This document shows positions 1 to 4,913 of a stretch of 24,342 nt of DNA, one piece after another. A program made the translations under genes and the position numbers. The notes under the pieces are model-generated. The model saw nothing but the letters and a program-made list of their open reading frames with translations. It ran no database searches and had not been told where the DNA came from. The DNA comes from a virus, in the IMG/VR virus record IMGVR_UViG_3300030451_000561, positions 13,940 to 38,281 of that record. One strand, 5' to 3'. How positions within the stretch are numbered: position 1 is the first letter of the stretch; each line of letters opens with the position of its first letter.

Positions 1-17
1 GATCAATGGACTATATA

Positions 18-42
18 AGGGGGTCAATATAGGGGGTCAATA
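18..42. repeat. Tandem AGGGGGTCAATA repeat, 13-bp period
   Basis: Two exact copies of AGGGGGTCAATA lie at 18-29 and 31-42, separated by one base; a shorter related TCAATAGGAC follows. The first copy is preceded by CTATATA, so each unit looks loosely like the CTATAGGG end of T7-class promoters. It could be a phage promoter pair, a protein-binding site or part of a genome-end repeat. The repeat itself is certain; its role is not. Confidence 0.6.
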
Positions 43-104
43 GGACACTAAAAGAGAATAAAAAAAGGATATAAAAAAAGGCTAGTAAACACTAAGATAA
101 TCTA

Positions 105-126
105 ATTGTTACAGAATGTAAACAAT
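105..126. promoter_or_regulatory. Imperfect inverted repeat, possible operator
   Basis: The arms ATTGTT and AACAAT enclose ACA/TGT around a GAA centre, giving nine pairs with one bulged base. It lies in the gene-free leader, about 50 bp upstream of the best host-type promoter candidate. That position would suit a regulator binding site for the early region. No partner repressor was identified, so the role is an inference. Confidence 0.3.
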
Positions 127-176
127 GAATTTAGTCAGTGATAGCAAGGGAAGTCAGACTAATTTGAAAAAGGTTG

Positions 177-206
177 TTGACAGTTTCAAGAAACACTTGT
201 TAGAGT
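177..206 (+). promoter_or_regulatory. Putative host sigma-70 early promoter
   Basis: A perfect -35 hexamer TTGACA at 177-182 is followed after 18 bp by TAGAGT at 201-206, which matches TATAAT at four of six positions. It is in the gene-free leader 63 bp before the first early gene. In T7-like phages the early genes are read by host RNA polymerase, so a promoter is expected here. The -10 is weak, hence moderate confidence. Confidence 0.45.
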
Positions 207-268
207 GTGTTCAACGAGTCAAGCAAGACTTGTTTAACTTTACCAAAACCAATTAACCAAAAGTTTTT

Positions 269-502
269 ATGAACAAAGTAAAAATAGGCTCTAACATTTA
301 TGAGTCTAAACTAGGCAACGGATCAGTTTTTTTCTGGTCATACAATACAATAGTTGCCGCTTACCTAGTCAATGAGGGCTATGTAAGAACTGAGATGCAC
401 CATAGTAAGACTACTACTAGGCAACTTAACAAGTGGCTATCAGGCCTTAAATACAAGACTGTATCTCAACAATTCTTAGATAGCTTTATCTATTGCGACT
501 AA
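269..502 (+). CDS. Early small protein with SYxTxVA-type motif, unknown function
   Basis: A 77-residue protein, the first gene of the early region. Residues about 24-60 contain SYNTIVAAYLVNEGYV followed by TTTRQLNKWL. This resembles small uncharacterised phage proteins with the pattern SYxTPVA...TxxHLN that I recall from phage genomes; no function is established for them. It has no membrane segment or signal peptide. The ATG has no Shine-Dalgarno; the leader carries CTTTACCAAAA at 238-248 and a second CCAAAAG near the start. The T-rich TTTTT just before the ATG also argues against SD-led initiation. As the first gene after the presumed host promoter it is probably made very early. Confidence 0.7.
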   Translation: MNKVKIGSNIYESKLGNGSVFFWSYNTIVAAYLVNEGYVRTEMHHSKTTTRQLNKWLSGLKYKTVSQQFLDSFIYCD

Positions 503-533
503 CTACCTAACCTTTACCAAAAACTTAACTATC

Positions 534-725
534 ATGTCTGAAATTTTAATCTCAACTAGGGTTGCCTACGGAACTACATACGTTGATGTAGTCAATGATG
601 ACCAAAGAATACCGCTACAGTCTTTGACTGGTAACAGTACTCTCACTCAAAGTAATATTAATGCTCTCAAGAAACTAGGATTTAGTTTCAAGTTGCAAGC
701 TACTACACCTGACATTGACTTTTAA
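534..725 (+). CDS. Early small protein, unknown function
   Basis: A 63-residue protein I do not recognise. The N-terminal part (residues 3-30) alternates hydrophobic and polar residues and looks beta-rich. Residues about 37-53 contain TLTQSNINALKKLGFSFK, which reads like a helix-strand unit. It has no cysteines or membrane segment. Its leader contains CCTTTACCAAAAA at 511-523 and it starts at ATCATG without a Shine-Dalgarno. The next gene begins two bases after its stop, so the two are probably cotranslated. Being short, its reality rests on tight packing and consistent gene spacing. Confidence 0.65.
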   Translation: MSEILISTRVAYGTTYVDVVNDDQRIPLQSLTGNSTLTQSNINALKKLGFSFKLQATTPDIDF

Positions 726-727
726 CT

Positions 728-952
728 ATGTACTCTCACGAAAAAACTAAGGCATTTTATGACACTGAATTTAATGTCAAGCTAACTGGTTCAATGTTGA
801 TAGAGTTATTATGGCACTCTCAACAGTTCAAAGAAAACCACCCAAGATATTGGGATTATAAAGACCCTGACCATTGTCAAGCATACTGTGATGAGTTCAG
901 TGACATGATCGCTAGACTTAAACAGCCACAGCAAACCTTTACCATTGATTAA
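728..952 (+). CDS. Early small protein, unknown function
   Basis: A 74-residue protein, acidic and aromatic-rich, with HSQQFKENHPRYWDYKD in the middle and two cysteines (in CQAYCDEF). It is probably mostly helical. It starts two bases after the previous stop in the context TTAACTATG, which recurs at the next gene and at 2350. Its 3' end overlaps a copy of the CCTTTACC leader element (936-946) that precedes the next gene. I cannot assign a function; the tight packing in a row of early genes supports it as real. Confidence 0.65.
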   Translation: MYSHEKTKAFYDTEFNVKLTGSMLIELLWHSQQFKENHPRYWDYKDPDHCQAYCDEFSDMIARLKQPQQTFTID

Positions 953-954
953 CT

Positions 955-1209
955 ATGACTAACTTCAAAGAATTTATTGACTATGTTCTATCTTTCTATG
1001 GTGCAGGTCAAATCTATGACCAACAAAGAACTAGGGAACAAATCTCATACGCTACCTTGATCTATCTTGACAGGATAGCTGACAATAAAAACCCTGACTA
1101 CAAACATTATCGTTATTGGTCTTGGGGTGGTGGAGATTCCCTAGATAGAGAGAGAGTTAGAGACATAATGAATGAAGTCTATAACGATTCCTTAGAGCCT
1201 ACTAGATAG
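955..1209 (+). CDS. Conserved-looking early phage protein (GDSLDRERVRD motif)
   Basis: An 84-residue protein. It contains FYGAGQIYDQQRTREQI at residues about 14-30 and WGGGDSLDRERVRDIMNEVY near the C-terminus. I recall similar small phage proteins with the pattern FYGxGGIY...T.eqI..A and a terminal GDSxDRERVRDI, which are uncharacterised. The paired invariant-looking blocks suggest a compact folded protein, not a random frame. It begins two bases after the previous stop, in the TTAACTATG context. A hairpin at 1194-1214 includes its stop codon. No function can be assigned. Confidence 0.75.
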   Translation: MTNFKEFIDYVLSFYGAGQIYDQQRTREQISYATLIYLDRIADNKNPDYKHYRYWSWGGGDSLDRERVRDIMNEVYNDSLEPTR

Positions 1210-1235
1210 GCTCTCAAGAATCCTTACAAGATTCT
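1194..1235 (+). promoter_or_regulatory. Two tandem hairpins at gene end
   Basis: AGAGCCTA (1194-1201) pairs with TAGGCTCT (1207-1214) around a five-base loop; the TAG stop of the upstream gene is inside the hairpin. AGAATC (1217-1222) pairs with GATTCT (1230-1235). There is no T tract, so they are more likely RNA processing or 3'-end stabilising structures than intrinsic terminators. T7 early mRNA is cut at RNase III hairpins between genes, which is a possible parallel. Confidence 0.5.
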
Positions 1236-1263
1236 ACAAACCAAAACTACTTTACCAAAAACA

Positions 1264-2247
1264 ATGACCCAAACAACTGTCAAAAAACAAACTACCAAAG
1301 AACCTTACAATCCTGATAAGGGGGTTCAAGAATTAGCTGATAAGCTGATCTCACTAATGGAAAAAGGTTGTAATCCTTTCCGTAAAGAGTGGACACCTGA
1401 AGCTGACCACATGAACTTTACCACTGGAGAATACTACCAAAATGGTAACTTGATATGCCTTGAGATAGATAAACTCGCACAAGGTTTTGAACACCCTTAC
1501 TGGTGCGGTTTTAAACAGGCTCAAAAATGGGGTCTAAAAATCAAAAAAGGTAGCAAGTCAGCTATCATTCTTAGACCTATCACAATCAACGATAAGCGAC
1601 TAGATGATGATGGCCAACAAATAGAAACAGGTGCTAGATTTACTATCTTTAGACCTGTGCGAGTGTTCAATATAGCCTGTTTCGTAGGTTCAAATCCTGA
1701 GAATCAGAAAAAGCTAGACAATAGAATAGCTGAGCTACAAAAACAACATGAAGCTACTAACTTTGAGCCACTAGATGACAGGTTAAAGCGTGTACATGAC
1801 ATAGTTGTTACCAACTACATTGATAAGCACCTTAAAAACTTCAGTCACAAAGGGGATAGAGCATACTATGACGTACTCTTTGACGAGATCGTAGTTCCCG
1901 ATAGAACTAGGTTCTCTAATAACGAGAATTACTACGCTGTAGTTATGCACGAAGCCTGTCATAGCAGTGGTTCTCAAGAGAGACTAGCGAGACAAGGCAT
2001 AGTAAAAGCCTGCGGATTTGGCTCTGAACTTTATGCCGAGGAGGAGATCATCACAGAATGTGCAGCGTTTTTACTAGCTAGAGAGTTGAAAGTCAGCACC
2101 ACTGATGACCAACACGCTAGTTACCTTAAGAACTGGATTAGTAAACTCAGGAAAGAACCCAAGTTTATTAACACTATCTTAGGACAATCAGTAAAAGCTA
2201 AGAACTTTATCCTAAACCCGATAGTTGACAAATCCGATAACACATGA
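1264..2247 (+). CDS. ardC: ArdC-like antirestriction protein (ssDNA-binding + zincin metallopeptidase)
   Basis: A 327-residue protein with the ArdC two-domain layout. The N-terminal part (about residues 15-140) resembles the ArdC single-stranded-DNA-binding domain, with the typical KGCNPFRKEW, GEYYQNGNLI and KQAQKWGLKIKKGSKS segments. The C-terminal part holds the zincin motif HEACH (H229, E230, H233) and a downstream YAEEEIITECAAFLLARE helix whose E261 or E265 would be the third zinc ligand. ArdC of plasmids protects incoming single-stranded DNA from type I restriction. In this early position the protein plausibly plays the role that Ocr (gp0.3) plays in T7. The leader is CTTTACCAAAAAC directly before ATG, with no Shine-Dalgarno. 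Both domains look intact and the length is normal for the family. Antirestriction activity in this phage is inferred. Confidence 0.88.
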   Translation: MTQTTVKKQTTKEPYNPDKGVQELADKLISLMEKGCNPFRKEWTPEADHMNFTTGEYYQNGNLICLEIDKLAQGFEHPYWCGFKQAQKWGLKIKKGSKSAIILRPITINDKRLDDDGQQIETGARFTIFRPVRVFNIACFVGSNPENQKKLDNRIAELQKQHEATNFEPLDDRLKRVHDIVVTNYIDKHLKNFSHKGDRAYYDVLFDEIVVPDRTRFSNNENYYAVVMHEACHSSGSQERLARQGIVKACGFGSELYAEEEIITECAAFLLARELKVSTTDDQHASYLKNWISKLRKEPKFINTILGQSVKAKNFILNPIVDKSDNT

Positions 2248-2259
2248 TAGAGTGTTATC
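2236..2259 (+). promoter_or_regulatory. Hairpin spanning the ardC stop codon
   Basis: GATAACAC (2236-2243) pairs perfectly with GTGTTATC (2252-2259) around the loop ATGATAGA, which contains the TGA stop of the ArdC-like gene. No T tract follows. It is the first of three stems in the 100-bp gap before the next gene. Confidence 0.5.
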
Positions 2260-2263
2260 AGAA

Positions 2264-2304
2264 CCACTCTTATTAGCCCTTGATTCAGGGGCTAGTATGA
2301 GTGG
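2264..2304 (+). promoter_or_regulatory. Long 17-bp stem-loop, possible RNA processing site
   Basis: Bases 2264-2280 pair with 2288-2304 around the loop TGATTCA. Sixteen of 17 positions pair, counting two G-T pairs; the outer arms are CCACTC and GAGTGG, the inner core TAGCCC and GGGCTA. There is no following T run. The length and position between early genes resemble T7 RNase III sites, which is an inference. Confidence 0.55.
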
Positions 2305-2321
2305 CTCACAAAGAGTCACTC
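2299..2321 (+). promoter_or_regulatory. Alternative hairpin sharing an arm with the preceding stem
   Basis: GAGTGGCTC (2299-2307) pairs with GAGTCACTC (2313-2321) around ACAAA, giving nine pairs including one G-T. Its 5' arm reuses the GAGTGG that closes the 2264-2304 stem, so the two structures cannot form fully at once. Such an arrangement is typical of attenuator or switch RNAs, but no ligand or leader peptide is evident. Confidence 0.45.
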
Positions 2322-2349
2322 AGTTGTAAACGCTTTACTTCTATTAACT

Positions 2350-2853
2350 ATGGAATTACAATTCCCACAATCCTCTCATCATTCAGGTTTAAGAATGATG
2401 CTTCGCAACCCACACCCTAACAAGGAAAGGCATGGCGACTGTGGTACAAGGGCTATATGTTTAGCCTACGACCTTGACTATAAGGAAGTCTGGGATAGGG
2501 CAACCTATTACAAACGGAGAGATAGTTACTACTATGACCAATGGGGTCAACGTAGAAACAGTATGCGATCAGCCGACTGGGGTCTAAGTAAGCAAGACTT
2601 ATTGGCAACACTAAGGTACTTCGACCTTGATGTTACATACGTCAGCCTTACTGGATATGACAACAAAGACAAGTCAACGTGGTTGTACTTTAATCAGAAC
2701 AATTTACCTAAGACTTGTATAGCTCATATCCCTAGCCACTGGGTTGCTGTAAGAGATGGGGCAATCTGGGATACCTACGATAGTAGAGGTAAACGACCCA
2801 GAAAACTTAGAGGTTATGTATGTCTCAAGACAGACAGATTACCTAACCACTAA
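2350..2853 (+). CDS. Early papain-fold-like cysteine protease family protein
   Basis: A 167-residue protein with a likely Cys-His-Asp arrangement. GDCGTRAI at residues 29-36 would carry the nucleophile C31 at a helix start. HWVAVRDGAIWDTYDS at 130-145 would supply H130 and D141 or D144. The pattern DCxxRAIAxA...HxVAVxDGxxxDTW is one I recall in uncharacterised phage and bacterial proteins with a papain-like or transglutaminase-like fold. The cellular target is unknown. The early position and single-domain build make it a candidate host-takeover peptidase, isopeptidase or amidase; an inactive scaffold role is possible. The start is ATG in the TTAACTATG context, 28 bp after the alternative hairpins, which may control it. 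Confidence 0.6.
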   Translation: MELQFPQSSHHSGLRMMLRNPHPNKERHGDCGTRAICLAYDLDYKEVWDRATYYKRRDSYYYDQWGQRRNSMRSADWGLSKQDLLATLRYFDLDVTYVSLTGYDNKDKSTWLYFNQNNLPKTCIAHIPSHWVAVRDGAIWDTYDSRGKRPRKLRGYVCLKTDRLPNH

Positions 2854-2867
2854 GGGTCACAACTACA

Positions 2868-2921
2868 GGGGCATAGTGTAAAAGCTATGCCCTTACTAAC
2901 CAAACAAAAGGAGTCACATGA
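2868..2921 (+). promoter_or_regulatory. Hairpin-leader-RBS module, copy 1
   Basis: GGGCATAG (2869-2876) pairs with CTATGCCC (2885-2892) around an eight-base loop. It is followed by a 27-base leader (2895-2921) ending in GGAGTCACATGA, which holds the ribosome binding site and start of the 2918 gene. The 27 bases are identical to 3429-3455. This is one of the few clear Shine-Dalgarno sites in the early region. Confidence 0.7.
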
Positions 2922-3226
2922 CTAACAGAAAAACAATTACATCAAAAGATTTTAAGATGGTCTTTTACATTAATGACAATCGAGACTTTTGTTGTACATC
3001 ACTAGATACTCAAGACCCAACAGTACATTATGTCTCAAGTTGGATAGCTCGCACAACAAAGTTATTAAGTGAGAGTGAGAAAGCTGTAAATCTTGAACAC
3101 GTTTTTGAAATCTATGAACACTTAGTAATAGTCTCAATGGGCGGTTACAGTTCGTGGGTAGATCAGCAAGTCAGCATTAAAGATGGTGCTGATACTAAAC
3201 AAACACAACCTTTACCAAACCAATGA
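2918..3226 (+). CDS. Early protein of 102 residues, unknown function
   Basis: I do not recognise this protein. It is soluble-looking, with a beta-rich N-terminal half (KMVFYINDNRDFCCTSLD) and the segment HVFEIYEHLVIVSMGGYSSW at about 66-85. The C-terminal tail is Gln/Pro-rich and polar. Translation is set by the GGAGTCAC site of the repeated leader, six to eight bases before ATG. The stop TGA overlaps the ATG of the next gene (ATGA), suggesting translational coupling. The tail codons also form a CCTTTACCAAACC element at 3209-3221, like that before several other early genes. Confidence 0.65.
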   Translation: MTNRKTITSKDFKMVFYINDNRDFCCTSLDTQDPTVHYVSSWIARTTKLLSESEKAVNLEHVFEIYEHLVIVSMGGYSSWVDQQVSIKDGADTKQTQPLPNQ

Positions 3227-3381
3227 AACTAAACGACCTAATCAAACAAGTCAATGATGAACACTGGCCACCAGAACTAGATCAAGACTTTAAAAATACA
3301 GTTGATAAAGACGCTATTAAAAAGCTAAAGAAAGATCAACTAAAACAAGTGTCAGATATTCTAAATAAAATAGATTATTGA
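3224..3381 (+). CDS. Small charged protein, 52 residues, unknown function
   Basis: A 52-residue open frame starting in the ATGA overlap with the previous gene. The product begins MKLNDLIKQVNDEHWPPELD and ends in KKDQLKQVSDILNKIDY. It is highly charged and probably helical, with a lysine-rich centre; I know no close family. It is supported by the coupled start, by the CCTTTACCAAACC element just upstream and by filling an otherwise empty 225-bp gap up to the next module. Being short and unrecognised, it is a moderate-confidence call. Confidence 0.55.
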
Positions 3382-3397
3382 CAACCTAAAAACATTC

Positions 3398-3455
3398 GGG
3401 CATACTTAACTAAGGGTATGCCCTACCCACTAACCAAACAAAAGGAGTCACATGA
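3398..3455 (+). promoter_or_regulatory. Hairpin-leader-RBS module, copy 2
   Basis: GGGCATAC (3398-3405) pairs with GTATGCCC (3416-3423) around a ten-base loop. The last stem base differs from copy 1 on both arms (AG/CT becomes AC/GT), so pairing is kept by a compensatory change. The 27 bases 3429-3455 are identical to 2895-2921 and end in the GGAGTCAC site and ATG of the 3452 gene. Confidence 0.7.
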
Positions 3456-3886
3456 AAACTTCACTAACAACAATCGTACTTGACGCTATCGAGTTTGAGC
3501 TAGATGACCAAGAGTACTGTAACGGACTAGACAATTCAGGGTGGTACAACTGGAATGATAAAGAGAAATTCCAGTGGTGCTATAACCTATGGTTCTCAAG
3601 TGCTAGACCTAACACAACATCAATGCGAACTACTTTAGATGAGTGGCTCGCAGGTTTACCGATAGCTCTACCCTACATGAATGACAACATCAGGGCTATG
3701 GGTCACGACCCTTACACATTCTTTCTTGACTGTGCCTGTGAGATTATTAATCAAGCAGGGTGGGAACATATAGAGTTCAAGAACATTCAGTATCCTGAAC
3801 TAGCAAGACAACCACTCAAGGGTTATGTAAGAAAAGACCGACCTGAAACTTTAGAGGGCGAGTTCATACCTAACTTTCACGATTAG
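3452..3886 (+). CDS. Early protein of 144 residues, unknown function
   Basis: The protein is acidic and rich in aromatic residues, with WYNWNDKEKFQWCYNLWF at about 31-48 and WLAGLPIALPYMNDNI at about 64-79. The C-terminal region has KGYVRKDRPETLEGEF. It contains a few cysteines but no metal-binding pattern, and no transmembrane segment. I cannot assign a family. The start is fixed by the strong GGAGTCAC site of the second leader module. The next gene begins two bases after its stop. A host-takeover role is possible from position alone. Confidence 0.7.
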   Translation: MKTSLTTIVLDAIEFELDDQEYCNGLDNSGWYNWNDKEKFQWCYNLWFSSARPNTTSMRTTLDEWLAGLPIALPYMNDNIRAMGHDPYTFFLDCACEIINQAGWEHIEFKNIQYPELARQPLKGYVRKDRPETLEGEFIPNFHD

Positions 3887-3888
3887 GT

Positions 3889-4071
3889 ATGAAGCACCGC
3901 AAACCCTCGCAAACTCTTTGGGAACTAGAGTCTATCTATGATCGCCTTAGTAGGATTACAGGCACACAACCAAAGGATTACTGGCGAACCCTACCTACTA
4001 GGGAAGCTATCACAATTCTCAAAAGAGAAATTATTAAAACAACTTTATCCATTAAGGAGTCACAACAATGA
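3889..4071 (+). CDS. Small basic early protein, unknown function
   Basis: A 60-residue protein starting two bases after the previous stop. It is basic and helical-looking, with SQTLWELESIYDRLSRITGT near the N-terminus and EAITILKREIIKTTLSIKE near the end. The layout suggests a small two-helix protein. Its stop TGA overlaps the ATG of the next gene (ATGA). The Shine-Dalgarno of that next gene lies inside this coding region. A longer frame at 3938-4153 on the same strand crosses both genes and is judged a shadow. Confidence 0.6.
   Translation: MKHRKPSQTLWELESIYDRLSRITGTQPKDYWRTLPTREAITILKREIIKTTLSIKESQQ
4056..4064 (+). promoter_or_regulatory. GGAGTCACA ribosome binding site, third copy
   Basis: GGAGTCACA sits three bases before the ATG at 4068 and fixes that start. 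The same nine-base element precedes the genes at 2918, 3452 and 4834, but the upstream hairpin and long leader are missing here. Confidence 0.7.
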
Positions 4072-4370
4072 GAAAACACACTATCACTGTCTATTCCAAC
4101 AGCGAGTATTCACTTCACGAAATACTAAGAGATACCAGTTGGGATATTACTAAACAAGTTTTCGATAGAGAAGACAAGACCAAACAAAAGTTTGAAGGAC
4201 ACATTGAAGTCGAGAGAGAGTATATGCTATCCGACTATGATGGCAAGAAAGAAAATCCTAATTGGAGATTCTCAGGTAATCAGGACACAGTTTCTAGGTG
4301 GACTAGCGAGGTAGTACCTGACGAAGAATATATAAACTTTCAAGACCCTAATAATTATGTGAGGTATTAG
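4068..4370 (+). CDS. Early protein of 100 residues, unknown function
   Basis: This protein is not recognised. It begins MRKHTITVYSNSEYSLHEIL, contains EGHIEVEREYMLSDYDGKK and GNQDTVSRWTSEVVPDE, and ends in NYVRY. It is charged, near neutral and probably alpha/beta; it has no cysteine or membrane segment. The start is supported by GGAGTCACA and by the ATGA overlap with the preceding gene. The next small gene starts two bases after its stop, continuing the tightly packed early operon. Confidence 0.65.
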   Translation: MRKHTITVYSNSEYSLHEILRDTSWDITKQVFDREDKTKQKFEGHIEVEREYMLSDYDGKKENPNWRFSGNQDTVSRWTSEVVPDEEYINFQDPNNYVRY

Positions 4371-4372
4371 TA

Positions 4373-4525
4373 ATGGAGTATGAAATTAAACAAGTACTTA
4401 TGCAGGACAACATAGGTATTTATGAAGCTTACTTTCTTATAGATTATAAGAACTGTAAGATAAACAAATTTGGCATAGAAGAAAAAGCTAAAGACTTAGC
4501 TGTAAAGAGAGGTCTTGTTAGATGA
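4373..4525 (+). CDS. Small early protein, 50 residues, unknown function
   Basis: A 50-residue frame beginning MEYEIKQVLMQDNIGIYEAY and ending in EEKAKDLAVKRGLVR. It reads as a plausible beta-beta-alpha miniprotein with a basic tail. It starts two bases after the previous stop and its TGA overlaps the ATG of the zinc-ribbon gene (ATGA). It exactly fills the gap between two better supported genes, which is the main evidence. Confidence 0.6.
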   Translation: MEYEIKQVLMQDNIGIYEAYFLIDYKNCKINKFGIEEKAKDLAVKRGLVR

Positions 4526-4755
4526 GTATATGCCCTAACTGTAGGAGTCTCAATACTAAAAATCTTGAGACTCGATTCAGGAGTGGTAAGCCTAACCCTA
4601 TCAATAAGAACAAGGCTAACATTCCATACACTTCAAGGCGAAGAGAATGTACTGACTGTGGTAAAAGATACACTACAAGAGAATACAATATCGTTGATCT
4701 TATTGCCTTTGCAAAACTGCCAGAGCTACAAAGGATTGATGACCTTATGCCTTGA
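4522..4755 (+). CDS. NrdR-like zinc-ribbon protein lacking the ATP-cone
   Basis: A 77-residue protein with a four-cysteine zinc ribbon: CPNC (C4, C7) and CTDC (C43, C46). The segment RRRECTDCGKRYTTRE at 39-54 closely matches the signature of NrdR, the repressor of bacterial ribonucleotide reductase genes (RRRREC..C..RFTT.E). Real NrdR is about twice as long and carries an ATP-cone after the ribbon; that part is absent. The spacing between the cysteine pairs is also longer than in NrdR. It may bind DNA, perhaps competing with host NrdR, or may be a general zinc-ribbon transcription factor. The gene is coupled to both neighbours by ATGA or adjacent overlaps. Confidence 0.7.
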   Translation: MSICPNCRSLNTKNLETRFRSGKPNPINKNKANIPYTSRRRECTDCGKRYTTREYNIVDLIAFAKLPELQRIDDLMP

Positions 4756-4913
4756 TGAACACAAGAGAAAAGATTGACTACGCACAAAAGCGTATCAAAG
4801 AACTAACCACCCTTATTAACCTTTGGAGTCACAATGAAAAAGAAAGTACCAACACTCAAGGAAGCTGCTCGCACAACTTACAAGAGAAGAAAGAACGGAG
4901 ATGTATCAGCTAA
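4755..4913 (+). CDS. Small helical protein overlapping the integrase start
   Basis: A 52-residue frame whose ATG shares a base with the preceding stop (TGATG). It begins MNTREKIDYAQKRIKELTTL and continues INLWSHNEKES. An amphipathic helix of the pattern YAQKRIKELTTLINLW is common in small uncharacterised proteins near the RNA polymerase gene of related phages, as I recall. The last 80 bp overlap the integrase in another frame, where its sequence becomes unstructured and Cys/Ser-rich. The useful part is therefore probably the first 30 residues. Confidence 0.5.
   Translation: MNTREKIDYAQKRIKELTTLINLWSHNEKESTNTQGSCSHNLQEKKERRCIS
4825..4833 (+). promoter_or_regulatory. GGAGTCACA ribosome binding site of the integrase
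   Basis: GGAGTCACA abuts the integrase ATG at 4834. It is the fourth copy of this site and sets the integrase start inside the overlapping 4755 frame. Its GGAG core is eight bases from the ATG, a normal distance. Confidence 0.65.

Noticed and set aside
1688-1708. tRNA T-arm-like GTAGGTTCAAATCCTGAG, possible attP fragment
   Set aside because: It lies in frame inside the conserved-looking ArdC-like gene, the outer pair of the arm does not match, and no acceptor or anticodon arms surround it.
3938-4153. 71-residue + strand frame crossing two early genes
   Set aside because: The frames at 3889 and 4068 are coupled by ATGA and a GGAGTCACA site; this one overlaps both without its own start signal.
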